Shown: piece by piece, positions 1 through 6,141 of the stretch
Layout: the number at the start of each line of letters is the position of its first letter
Position numbering within the stretch: position 1 is the first letter of the stretch
Source: Tannerella sp.
GTDB taxonomy: Bacteria; Bacteroidota; Bacteroidia; Bacteroidales; Tannerellaceae
Direction: 5' to 3'
Assembly (NCBI GenBank): GCA_031260095.1
Contig: JAIRKN010000167.1
Location: 1 to 6,141 of the forward strand
DNA: 6,141 nucleotides
Made by a program: the position numbers and the translations under genes
Notes under the pieces: generated by a model
Seen by the model: only the letters and a program-made list of their open reading frames with translations
What the model was told of the DNA's origin: nothing
Database searches by the model: none

Positions 1-379
1 ATTCCTGCTGGTAGAGGGTAGACGCCTTTGTGGTCGTTGAGGCGCACGACGAGGAGTGTCGCGGTGGCGGACGACGGAGGCGGCAGGAGATCGGCGGCCT
101 TTACGCCGATCGTCAGGTAGACGGTCTCGCCGGGTGGTATGATCGCGACAATGCTGTCGGTGGCGAGGTAGTTGGCGGCGTCGGAGGCGTCGTCGCGGGA
201 GAGCAAGGCGTAGACGGGTTTGCCGATTGCCGCGGCGCCGTCATTGACGATACAGACGTTGACCCATACCGAATCGCCATCGTAGAGGACGTCTGTCTTC
301 GAGCGGTCGAATACGGCGTTGGCTGCGAGCCATAGCGGGTAGCCGTCGTGATTGAGGACGGTTTGCTGTTGGCGGTAAA
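1..379 (-). pseudogene. Fragment of a GC-rich probable surface/extracellular protein, cut at both ends
   Basis: Read on the minus strand, one frame is open from the window edge up to a TAG at 408-410 and gives about 126 plausible residues beginning near YRQQQTVLNHDGYPLW. It continues with VWVNVCIVNDG, then AIGKPVYALLSRDD, IIPPGETVYLTIGVKA and LLVVRLNDHKGVYPLPAG. The alternation of short hydrophobic strands with a VNDG turn and a PPGE turn suggests a beta-sandwich of the CARDB or Ig-like kind found in Bacteroidota cell-surface proteins; that is inference from pattern only. Codons end mostly in C or G, and GC is about 63%, much higher than in the genes to the right. No start codon or promoter is visible: the N-terminal side ends against the insertion-sequence debris at about 380-410, and the C-terminal side leaves the window. 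I treat it as a truncated, probably transferred gene. Confidence 0.6.
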
Positions 380-393
380 TGTCATATATCAGT

Positions 394-404
394 AGTTCGT
401 TTAC
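394..404 (+). repeat. Orphan copy of the IS end motif AGTTCGTTTAC
   Basis: This 11-base motif is identical to the one inside the left terminal repeat at 432-442 and to the inverted copy at 1724-1734. It lies outside the element boundary I favour (423) and is preceded by TGTCA at 380-384, the same five bases that end the right side of the element. It may be the solo end of a second copy, or the true outer left end of this one. Confidence 0.7.
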
Positions 405-405
405 A

Positions 406-422
406 TTCTAAGGCGTCATTTA
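406..422 (-). pseudogene. Possible stub of the IS982-type transposase on the far side of the insertion
   Basis: On the minus strand, the bases just beyond the left end of the insertion can be read as ATA AAT GAC GCC TTA GAA, residues INDALE (this reading shares the duplicated target bases). IS982-type transposases, as I recall them, continue after RSVIET with INDELKN, so this could be the continuation of the fragment at 1742-1960. Only about six codons are involved and one extra base is needed to keep frame with the other side, so the match is suggestive only. Confidence 0.35.
419..422. repeat. Left copy of probable target site duplication (TTTA)
   Basis: TTTA stands directly before the TGT that begins the left terminal repeat, and recurs at 1742-1745 directly after the ACA that closes the right end. 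A longer shared string, CATTTAT (417-423 and 1740-1746), overlaps the junctions, so the exact duplication length is uncertain (4 to 7 bases). IS481-type elements are known for variable duplications in this size range. Confidence 0.5.
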
Positions 423-445
423 TGTTTCACAAGTTCGTTTACAAA
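423..445 (+). repeat. Left terminal inverted repeat of the insertion sequence
   Basis: TGTTTCACAAGTTCGTTTAC followed by AAA. It pairs with the right end at 1721-1741: 19 bases (427-445) match perfectly in inverted orientation, and the outer part differs by an apparent two-base TT insertion or a substitution next to the terminal TGT. Confidence 0.75.
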
Positions 446-488
446 TCTCTTAAGGGATTTCGCCCGCAAAGTCGGGGAAAATCTCAGG

Positions 489-499
489 AGTTCGTTGAC
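489..499 (+). repeat. Internal copy of the IS end motif (AGTTCGTTGAC)
   Basis: It differs from AGTTCGTTTAC by one base and lies in the same orientation as the copies at 394-404 and 432-442, just downstream of the transposase stop. Several spaced copies of one motif at an element end are typical of binding sites for integrase-type transposases with multi-site ends; the role here is inferred. Confidence 0.55.
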
Positions 500-509
500 A
501 TATTGTTAA

Positions 510-1662
510 TTAAGGCAAAGCCATGTAGAAGGGGAAGATATGATGTATGACTGTATTTTGACGGACAACCAGTACATATTGTTCCAATATAATTTCAGCG
601 ACGACATAGCTGTATTTGAGTAGCGGTTTGACGATAAAGGATTCATTGAGAAGATGCAGTTTTAAGTCGCTTCTTATGAAACGGATAAACAACAGCCGCC
701 CCTCTTCGACCAGGATCTTTTGTGTCAGGTCTATATCCTTCATCAGTGGAAATTTACAGATAATTTCCCTGAGCATTTGATTGGGGGTTTTATGGGATTG
801 CGAAGAATACCTGTGGTTTTCATTATGAAACAGTGTAAATACCTTTGCCCTGTTTTGAAGATCCTCTAAAGAGGTAAAAGTTTGAACATTGTAAAAATAC
901 TTTTGAACATTGTCGTTGAACTTCTCAATGATACCATTTCGCCATGGTTCAGCAGGAGGTATGAATACAGGCCTCACCCCGTGGGAAAGGGCTATCCGCA
1001 TTAATAAGCCCAAACTCCCCGGATGGCGGTTACTTCCCCGGAAAGAGAGTTCGTTATCTATTTGTAGAAAATCGGGTATTTGATAATTTCTCCAAAAGTC
1101 AATAACGCATGGAACGATGCTTTCCGCTGTTTTATCGGGTATTGGGTAAACGCCTGCAAAATGCTTTTCCGCATCAATGATGTTGTAAAGATAAAAACGG
1201 AATCCCCTTTTGAGGTAGCGCGGGCCTATTAAATCCATTTGCTGGACATTCAAAAAATACTTGGGATATTCTATATCCTTCAACCGTTTAACGGTGGATT
1301 TTTCTATCAAATTATTCCGCTTCAATACCTGTTAATTGTCGTCATAGAGGGAGGATTTATCCCCAGCCGTTCAAACTCGTACAATATGGCTATCGCCCCT
1401 TTTTGAGCGTAGGGTTGAGACAATAAGCGACGACGTATTCCTGTTACTGTCTGCTCCACTGTATCATCTGTCTTAGCGGCAACTCGCTTGGGTGCATTTG
1501 AATCACTTTGATACCACTGACTTTCTGATGATCGTTCGTATTTTTTTAGCCACTTGTAACCCACTGCCTGCTGCGGTTTATTTGTTCACAAATAGAGGCT
1601 ATGGACGCTCCCTGTAAGCGCAATCGGATGGCTTCTTGCCTTAAAATTTCTTCCTGTTCCAT
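510..1662 (-). pseudogene. IS481-like transposase (DDE integrase fold), broken by two frameshifts
   Basis: The transposase cuts and rejoins the element's DNA ends. Three overlapping frames make up one protein. Piece 1 (1662 to 1546) starts with ATG and has an N-terminal helix-turn-helix region, with ASIASICEQINRSRQW. Piece 2 (to 1322) continues KWLKKYERS and ends PPSMTTINRY. Piece 3 (1325 to 510, 271 residues if begun at its TTG codon) carries the catalytic core: D31 in QQMDLIGP, D90 in LQIDNELSF and E134 in NGIIEKFN, followed by a beta-rich C-terminal part. Restoring one T near 1558-1559 (QWVYKW) and one base near 1328-1330 (TINRxLKRN) gives about 384 residues, a usual size for such transposases. 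Both losses lie beside short base runs, so sequencing error is possible. The catalytic residues remain; decay of an otherwise well-preserved copy is my reading. Confidence 0.8.
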
Positions 1663-1720
1663 TTTTTAATTGTTAAAATTTAGAACAGAAAAATACAATA
1701 TTTCAAAGAACTTTTTCCGC

Positions 1721-1741
1721 TTTGTAAACGAACTTGTGACA
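1721..1741 (-). repeat. Right terminal inverted repeat of the insertion sequence
   Basis: Read inward on the minus strand it is TGTCACAAGTTCGTTTACAA plus A, and it includes the 11-base end motif at 1724-1734. A weaker look-alike, TTCAAAGAACTTT, occurs just inside at about 1702-1714 and may be a degraded second copy. Confidence 0.8.
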
Positions 1742-1745
1742 TTTA
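1742..1745. repeat. Right copy of probable target site duplication (TTTA)
   Basis: These four bases follow the terminal ACA of the insertion sequence and match 419-422. They belong to the IS982-type sequence that the element interrupted. Confidence 0.5.
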
Positions 1746-1960
1746 TCAGTTTTTATTACAGAACGTTTTCGCAACATGATGCGGTCTCTCAGACTCATAA
1801 GCCGGTTTTTCATATTGCTTTTGATACCGGTGACTAAATGAACGCCATTATCCAAAAGCATCTTAAAAAGTGAGGAAAAAATATATCCCCTGTCTCCGTA
1901 CAGTTTACCGGACAGCTTCTTCATAAGCACTTTAAATACATCCTGATTTCGGTCGTCCAC
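1742..1960 (-). pseudogene. Fragment of an IS982-type transposase
   Basis: About 72 codons survive, read from VDDRNQDVF (codon GTG at 1958-1960, an internal valine rather than a start) through GKLYGDRGYI and VHLVTGIKSNMKN to LRKRSVIKT. These match what I recall of the C-terminal half of IS982-family transposases, whose full length is near 300 residues. The N-terminal half is missing: upstream codons read unrelated sequence right before VDD. The C-terminal end is cut by the IS481-like insertion. The family's conserved RSVIET is RSVIKT here, so the glutamate I expect to be catalytic is a lysine. This is a dead remnant. Confidence 0.75.
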
Positions 1961-2373
1961 AAGTCTTTTCCAAATCCCTGCGGGAACTGGTCGTTACGGG
2001 AGCGGGATTGATGGTGAACTCTGCACTTTGGTAGTCGGTGAGTTCAATCGTGTTTCCGTCTTTCAGGGTGAACATTATTGAGTTCTCGTTCGTAAAATAA
2101 AACTTTTCCACATCGGCTATCTCTACCGGTACGGGGTACGGTAGAGTTTTCAACTGTGAGATTCCAATATATCCTGATGGTTCCGGCTCGCGGGTTTACT
2201 GCGGGAATATCTATGGCTGTTGCTGCTCCGGTTGTGATTGCAGACGATTGTTGAACCTGCACCGTTCCTCTGTAAAAAAAACTTTTTTTATTTCGTGCGC
2301 GCTTGGAAATCACAGAATTTTCATCTAATTTGCTTTGGCAATCGGGACAATGGAGTATGATTGTTATTTTCAT
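1961..2373 (-). pseudogene. Unrecognised frameshifted gene, possibly fused to an IS1-type InsA start
   Basis: Two overlapping minus-strand frames seem to form one broken gene. The first starts at ATG 2373 with MKITIILHCPDCQS, a CPxC half zinc ribbon resembling the start of InsA proteins of IS1-type elements. It then changes character to AITTGAATAIDIPAVN and GTIRIYWNLTVENSTV. The second frame continues VPVEIADVEKFYFTNENSIM, then FTLKDGNTIELTDYQSAEFT. Removing one base from the GGGG run at 2133-2136 joins them as NSTVPVPVEIADVEK. The reading is lost at about 1961-1975, where the IS982 fragment begins. I do not recognise the middle part; its strand-like segments and GNTIELTDYQSAEF suggest a small beta-rich protein, with no further function supported. 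The InsA resemblance covers only the first 14 or so residues and is from memory. Confidence 0.45.
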
Positions 2374-2380
2374 TTTGCAA

Positions 2381-2398
2381 AACAGACCGTTGGCTGTT
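2381..2398 (-). terminator. Weak candidate terminator downstream of guaA
   Basis: On the minus strand AACAG and CTGTT can pair around an eight-base loop, and the 3' arm runs into TTTTGC. The stem is short and the T tract minimal. It lies about 70 bases past the guaA stop, a reasonable place for guaA transcripts to end, but the structure alone is not convincing. Confidence 0.25.
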
Positions 2399-2470
2399 AA
2401 TCTGTTCCGCTTCGTGAGAAGCTTTTGTTTATTTTTATCGTCGAGGAACCGTATATTTGTGCAAAGGGCA

Positions 2471-3991
2471 TTATTCCCACTCGATGGTTGCAGGCGGTTT
2501 AGAGCTAATGTCGTACACTACGCGGTTTACGCCTTTTACCCTGTTTATGATTTCACTGGAAACTTTCGCCAGAAATTCATAGGGTAATTGTGCCCAGTCT
2601 GCGGTCATGGCGTCTGTTGAGGTTACGGCACGTAACACGATCGTATTTTCGTATGTACGTTCATCGCCCATTACTCCGACAGAGCGTATGGGTAACAGGA
2701 TCGCGCCGGCCTGCCAGATCTTATCATACAAATTCCATTCACGTAGCATTGATATGTAAATGTCGTCTGCGTCTTGCAGGACGCGTATTTTCTCCGCAGT
2801 AACATCTCCGAGTATGCGGATGCCAAGTCCCGGACCCGGAAAAGGGTGGCGTGAGATGAGTTCCGGCGCCATGCCTAATTCATTGCCTATGCGACGTACT
2901 TCGTCTTTGAAAAGAAGACGCAAAGGTTCGACGAGTTTCAGGTTCATCTTTTCGGGTAAGCCTCCTACGTTGTGGTGACTTTTTATAACGGTGCCGGTTA
3001 TTGATATGGATTCGATAACGTCCGGATAAATAGTGCCCTGCCCGAGCCATTTTATATCTTTCAACTTATTGGCCTCTTCATCAAAAACGTGAATAAAACC
3101 TCTCCCGATAATTTTCCGTTTCTGTTCGGGATCCGTTATTCCGGCCAGTTCGCGGTAGAACTTTTCATGCGCGTTTATTCCGATAACATTTAGCCCCATA
3201 TTTTCATACGCTTTCAGGACATTTTCAAATTCGTTTTTACGCAGAAGTCCGTGATCGACAAAGATACAGGTCAGGTTTTTGCCGATCGCTTTATTCAGCA
3301 ATACCGCCGTTACCGAGGAGTCGACTCCTCCGGATAATGCCAGTATGACTTTATCGTCGCCAAGTTGACTTTTTAAGCCGGCGATGGTTGATTCGATAAA
3401 GGATGCAGGCGTCCAGTCTTTTGCACATCCGCAGATGTTCAGAAAATTATCTAATAATTTTATTCCGTCTTCGGTATGGAACACTTCCGGGTGGAACTGC
3501 ACACCCCATGTCGGTTCATCCGTGATTTTAAAACCTGCCGCTTCCACATCAGCCGTACTTGCTATGATCCGGAATGAATCCGGTATTTGAGTGATCGTAT
3601 CACCGTGTGACATCCAGACCTGTGTTCCGGGGTTGATATTTTTGAATAACGGGTCGGTCGCATCAAGTTTTGTTAAATGGGCGCGTCCGTATTCGCGCAA
3701 ACCGGCAGATGCAACCGTTCCTCCCGATGAATAGGCGAGGTACTGTGCACCGTAGCAGATACCGAGTACAGGATATTTTTTGCGTATATCCGACAGGTCT
3801 GTTTTGAACGCATTTGTGTCATTTACGGAGTAAGGGCTTCCGGAGAGTATAACTCCTTTGACCGCAGGGTCCTTTTCCGGGAATTTATTATACGGAACAA
3901 TTTCGCAATAGGTATTTAACTCTCTGATTCTACGACCGATTAATTGTGTCGTCTGAGAACCGAAATCAAGGATAATTATTTTTTCGTGCAT
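2471..3991 (-). CDS. guaA: GMP synthase (glutamine-hydrolysing)
   Basis: It converts XMP to GMP with ATP and glutamine, the last step of guanine nucleotide synthesis in the cytoplasm. The 506-residue product is close to the family's usual length and complete, ending in the characteristic KPPATIEWE. The N-terminal class I glutamine amidotransferase domain (about 1-190) shows the nucleophile C79 in GICYGAQ and the rest of the triad, H167 and E169, in GVQFHPE. The ATP pyrophosphatase domain has its P-loop SGGVDSS at 220-226, followed by FVDHGLLR. The C-terminal dimerisation domain includes [14 protein letters not shown] and DERTYENT. The start ATG at 3989-3991 gives the standard opening [15 protein letters not shown], and a good promoter lies 25 bases upstream. 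The gene is transcribed alone, divergently from the next gene, and borders the mobile-element debris without damage. Confidence 0.97.
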   Translation of the reverse strand: MHEKIIILDFGSQTTQLIGRRIRELNTYCEIVPYNKFPEKDPAVKGVILSGSPYSVNDTNAFKTDLSDIRKKYPVLGICYGAQYLAYSSGGTVASAGLREYGRAHLTKLDATDPLFKNINPGTQVWMSHGDTITQIPDSFRIIASTADVEAAGFKITDEPTWGVQFHPEVFHTEDGIKLLDNFLNICGCAKDWTPASFIESTIAGLKSQLGDDKVILALSGGVDSSVTAVLLNKAIGKNLTCIFVDHGLLRKNEFENVLKAYENMGLNVIGINAHEKFYRELAGITDPEQKRKIIGRGFIHVFDEEANKLKDIKWLGQGTIYPDVIESISITGTVIKSHHNVGGLPEKMNLKLVEPLRLLFKDEVRRIGNELGMAPELISRHPFPGPGLGIRILGDVTAEKIRVLQDADDIYISMLREWNLYDKIWQAGAILLPIRSVGVMGDERTYENTIVLRAVTSTDAMTADWAQLPYEFLAKVSSEIINRVKGVNRVVYDISSKPPATIEWE

Positions 3992-4015
3992 ACGGTAAAA
4001 ACGTTAAATGAAGTG

Positions 4016-4047
4016 CAAAGTTACGAAAATAATTTACAATAGACAAT
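4016..4047 (-). promoter_or_regulatory. Predicted guaA promoter, Bacteroidota type
   Basis: On the minus strand TAACTTTG (4016-4023) fits the -7 consensus TAnnTTTG, and ATTG (4044-4047) lies 20 bases upstream as a three-of-four match to the -33 TTTG box. The predicted leader before the guaA ATG is only about 15-20 bases. No riboswitch-like structure fits in so short a leader. Confidence 0.65.
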
Positions 4048-4136
4048 GGTACTTACCGGTAGTAATTTCACATTGTATTCAACTTACTGTATTTTGCCTG
4101 CAGAATAGTTCCTGGAACAAGAACTGATAAATTCAT

Positions 4137-4167
4137 TTTGTATTTCTCTTAGCTTACGCTATATTTG
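4137..4167 (+). promoter_or_regulatory. Predicted promoter of the coiled-coil gene, Bacteroidota type
   Basis: TTTG at 4137-4140, a 19-base spacer, then TATATTTG at 4160-4167: both boxes match the Bacteroidota consensus fully. It would give a leader of about 50 bases before the ATG at 4223. Together with the guaA promoter it explains the 231-base divergent intergenic region. Confidence 0.7.
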
Positions 4168-4222
4168 TGCCGGAAAAGTTATGCTGATGGCAGTATTTTA
4201 ATTTACCGTTAATAAAAATTAT

Positions 4223-5116
4223 ATGGATGAAGAAGAAAAAGCTGTGAACCGTAAAACGTGGTGGATAATGGGTATTATCCTGCTTGTTATGATAATCGGC
4301 GTGGGGAGCTATTATCTGTGGTATCAGAAGCAGCAGATGGAGGAGATGTCGGAGATGTTTGCGCTCGAAAAAGAAAGTCTTTCGGATGAATACGAGGAAT
4401 TGTCGCTTCAATATGAAGGTTATAAATTCAGTATTGGGAACGATTCTCTGATCGCCTTGTTGACGACGGAGCAGGAGAAGGTTCAGCGTCTTCAGGAGGA
4501 ACTGCGGACGGTGAAATCCACCAACGCACGCCGTATCAATGAGTTGAAAAAAGAGTTGGAGACGTTGCGTAAAATTATGCGTAATTATGTGATTCAGATT
4601 GATTCTTTGAATGCGGAAAATCAGCAGTTGAAGGATGAGAACCGTCAGGTTACGCAGAAATACCAGCAGGCGTCTTCCCGGGCAGCCCGTTTGTCGAAAG
4701 AGAAAGATCAACTGTCGGAACGAGTGGAGATGGCTTCGCGGTTAGATGCTGTGAACATACAGGTGGTTCCTATCACATCCAAAGGGAAGAACGCCAAAAA
4801 GATCGACAAGGCAGCGCAATTGATGATGACTTTTATCATTTCAAAAAACATAACAGCACCTGTTGGAGAACAAATGATTTATGTGCGCCTGATGAAGCCG
4901 GATGACGATATCCTGACCAAATCCAATTCCGGACGTTTTCAGTTCGAAAATAAGGAAATTATGTACTCAATGAGCCGATCCGTTGAATATGACGGCGAGG
5001 AGCAGAATGTGGTTATGTATTGGGATATCGAAGAGTTTTTATCCCCGGGAAGTTATCGTGCGGATATTTTTGCGGGAGGAAGTTTGATCGGTCGTAAGTC
5101 TTTTGTGCTGGAATAA
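4223..5116 (+). CDS. Membrane-anchored coiled-coil protein of unknown function
   Basis: I do not recognise a named family; the function is unknown. The 297-residue product has a short charged N-terminus (MDEEEKAVNRK), then one strongly hydrophobic segment at about residues 13-34 (WWIMGIILLVMIIGVGSYYL), most likely an uncleaved signal anchor. From about 36 to 170 it is dense in E, K, Q and R with regular leucines (for example LQEELRTVKS, LKKELETLRK, LNAENQQLKDENRQ), which indicates a long coiled coil. The last 120 residues look like a compact beta-rich domain, with VNIQVVPITSKG, QMIYVRLMKPDDD and GSYRADIFAGGSLIGRKSF. By charge the short end should be cytoplasmic and the coil and C-terminal domain periplasmic. 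A structural or envelope-spanning role is possible but not shown. It stands alone between its own promoter and that of the next gene. Such coils often attract misleading SMC-like annotations. Confidence 0.85.
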   Translation: MDEEEKAVNRKTWWIMGIILLVMIIGVGSYYLWYQKQQMEEMSEMFALEKESLSDEYEELSLQYEGYKFSIGNDSLIALLTTEQEKVQRLQEELRTVKSTNARRINELKKELETLRKIMRNYVIQIDSLNAENQQLKDENRQVTQKYQQASSRAARLSKEKDQLSERVEMASRLDAVNIQVVPITSKGKNAKKIDKAAQLMMTFIISKNITAPVGEQMIYVRLMKPDDDILTKSNSGRFQFENKEIMYSMSRSVEYDGEEQNVVMYWDIEEFLSPGSYRADIFAGGSLIGRKSFVLE

Positions 5117-5145
5117 TAAAAAAATGAAATATTTTTGATGCATTA

Positions 5146-5178
5146 TTTGTGTTTTGAAAAAAAAGTTTATTACATTTG
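5146..5178 (+). promoter_or_regulatory. Predicted promoter of the TIM-barrel lipoprotein gene, Bacteroidota type
   Basis: TTTG at 5146-5149, a 21-base spacer, then TACATTTG at 5171-5178 fits the -33/-7 consensus. Transcription would begin near 5185, which excludes a start codon at 5176 and supports the ATG at 5221. The stretch 5117-5145 before it is AT-rich and shows no clear terminator for the preceding gene. Confidence 0.65.
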
Positions 5179-5220
5179 TACGAATTTTTAAGCGATTTAC
5201 TAATAATTAAATATGATACT

Positions 5221-6099
5221 ATGCAAAGTAGACGTGATTTTATCAAACAGGCATCTATGATGGTTGCCGGAGGTATTGTGGTTCCTGATTTGTTATCTTC
5301 TTGTGGTAACAAAAGTCAGGGCGGGAAGTATTTAGGCCTTCAGTTGTATTCCCTTCGTGATATGATAAGGGATGAAGGTATACAAAAAACGCTGACGATC
5401 GTTTCAGAAATGGGCTATAACAGTCTCGAAACAGCATCTTATAACGATGGGAAATTCTATGGGGAAACTCCCGAAAACCTGAAAAAAATGGTGGAGGATC
5501 TGGGTATGAAACTGACCGCTTCTCATCTCGGACGTAATATTACAGGAGATCATGATGCGGACATGGCCTGGTGGAACAAAGCAGTGGAAGCTCATAACGC
5601 TGCCGGTATGAAATATATGGTTATGCCTTCTTCTCCGTTGAGGGACGAGGGAGCAACACTTGATAACATCAAACGTTATGGGAATTATTTTAATGAAATC
5701 GGTTTGATTTCTGCGGGGGCAAGCGTACAGTTTGGTTATCACAACCATGCCTTTGAGTTTGAAAATAAAGTGGATGGCGTTCCCGTATATGATCTGATGC
5801 TTGAAAATACAAGTCCGGATCATGTGTTGTTTGAATTGGATGTATATTGGATCAAGATCGGCGGATACGATCCGGTTGACTACATGAAGAAATATCCGAA
5901 ACGTATTAAAATCCTGCATATAAAAGACGAAACAGCTATCGGTGCGCAAAACACGGTGGATTATAAGGCTGTTTTTGATCAGGCTTATGTCAATGGGATA
6001 AAAGATTGGTATGTGGAAGTAGAACGTTATGACGGAACGCCTCAGGAAGATGTTCAGAAAAGTGCGGACTTTTTGAGAAAAGCAGACTTTGTAAAATAA
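5221..6099 (+). CDS. Tat-exported sugar phosphate isomerase/epimerase-like TIM-barrel lipoprotein
   Basis: The 292-residue product belongs, by motif, to the xylose isomerase-like TIM-barrel family (AP endonuclease 2 type), which isomerises or epimerises sugars with a divalent metal. The N-terminus has a twin-arginine signal, SRRDFIKQASMMVAGG, followed by LLSSC with Cys28 as likely lipid-attachment site, so the mature enzyme is probably exported folded and membrane-anchored. The barrel starts at LGLQLYSLRD (39-47). Likely metal or active-site residues are E70 (LETA), H174 and H176 (GYHNHAFEF), E179, D207 (FELDVYW), H233 (LHIKDE) and E266/E268 (WYVEVER); the pattern is complete. I chose ATG 5221 because the upstream in-frame start at 5176 lies within the promoter and would bury the Tat signal. 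The substrate is not known; relatives in Bacteroidota often sit near carbohydrate or inositol genes, which are not seen here. Confidence 0.88.
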   Translation: MQSRRDFIKQASMMVAGGIVVPDLLSSCGNKSQGGKYLGLQLYSLRDMIRDEGIQKTLTIVSEMGYNSLETASYNDGKFYGETPENLKKMVEDLGMKLTASHLGRNITGDHDADMAWWNKAVEAHNAAGMKYMVMPSSPLRDEGATLDNIKRYGNYFNEIGLISAGASVQFGYHNHAFEFENKVDGVPVYDLMLENTSPDHVLFELDVYWIKIGGYDPVDYMKKYPKRIKILHIKDETAIGAQNTVDYKAVFDQAYVNGIKDWYVEVERYDGTPQEDVQKSADFLRKADFVK

Positions 6100-6141
6100 T
6101 ATTGCAAAAGCATATTTTGTGTCTTTCGCCGGAGATAGCGT
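6100..6141. other. Short non-coding tail of the window
   Basis: The 42 bases after the TIM-barrel gene hold no start codon with a convincing reading and no recognisable hairpin. The next gene, if any, begins outside the window. Confidence 0.5.

Larger units (their letters stand above)
423..1741 (-). mobile_element. Decayed insertion sequence with IS481-like DDE transposase, about 1.3 kb
   Basis: The element is bounded by near-perfect inverted repeats. The left end begins TGTTTCACAAGTTCG and the right end, read inward, begins TGTCACAAGTTCG; both continue through TTTACAAA. Ends of the form TGT...ACA fit IS481-like elements. The single gene inside fills most of the length on the minus strand and is broken twice. 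It sits within an IS982-type transposase fragment, which implies a nested insertion, and TTTA is duplicated at its borders. The left border is uncertain: an additional TGTCA plus end motif at 380-404 would move it to 380. The element is probably non-functional as it stands because of the two frameshifts. Confidence 0.75.

Noticed and set aside
30..385. Open frames on both strands (30-335 plus, 113-385 minus)
   Set aside because: Both are low-complexity readings (runs of T, S, P or G, V, R) of GC-rich DNA; another minus-strand frame gives a far more protein-like sequence.
1322..1564. A separate small gene in the middle of the insertion sequence
   Set aside because: Its residues fit between the helix-turn-helix and catalytic parts of one transposase, so it is a frameshifted piece and its GTG is not a start.
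2409..2422. Hairpin GCTTC-GTGA-GAAGC followed by a T-rich tract on the plus strand
   Set aside because: It has the right look for a plus-strand terminator, but no plus-strand gene leads into it and the stem is only five pairs.
2303..2978. Plus-strand open frames opposite the end of guaA
   Set aside because: They are antisense readings of guaA and its downstream region, rich in R and S without motifs.
4154..4711. Long minus-strand open frame opposite the coiled-coil gene
   Set aside because: It is a shadow of the coiled-coil coding frame, rich in L, F and H with no motif or promoter.
5176..5220. Upstream start for the TIM-barrel gene
   Set aside because: It falls inside the predicted promoter and would place 15 residues before the twin-arginine signal.
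5404..5949. Minus-strand open frame opposite the TIM-barrel gene
   Set aside because: It lies entirely within a well-supported gene and has no recognisable domain.

Overview
The window looks like a chromosome segment from the Bacteroidota, most likely order Bacteroidales. Three gene starts are preceded by promoters of the Bacteroidota type (TTTG, a 19-21 base spacer, then TAnnTTTG), and Shine-Dalgarno sites are weak or absent. The transposase fragments and the Tat-type lipoprotein also resemble families common in that group. This assignment rests on sequence character and family memory, not on a database search.

Left third (1-2470) is a graveyard of mobile and broken genes. Bases 1-379 are a GC-rich (about 63% by count over 1-360), minus-strand fragment of a probable extracellular or repeat-type protein that runs off the window. 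Next is a decayed insertion sequence of about 1.3 kb (about 423-1741) with a DDE integrase-type transposase, resembling IS481. The transposase reads in three pieces because of two single-base losses. The element sits inside a fragment of an IS982-type transposase (1742-1960, with a possible few-codon stub at 406-422). Beyond that lies an unrecognised frameshifted gene (about 1961-2373), whose first codons look like the zinc-ribbon start of an IS1-type InsA protein.

Right two thirds (2471-6141) are ordinary, intact chromosomal genes. guaA (GMP synthase, minus strand) is divergent from a plus-strand gene for an unrecognised membrane-anchored coiled-coil protein. That gene is followed, with its own promoter, by a Tat-exported, probably lipid-anchored TIM-barrel protein of the sugar phosphate isomerase/epimerase type. 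No operon links these three genes; each appears to have its own promoter.

No previously undescribed system is evident. The most informative structure is the nested insertion: duplicated target bases, several copies of an 11-base end motif, and one orphan copy of that motif outside the element, at the border with the foreign GC-rich gene.
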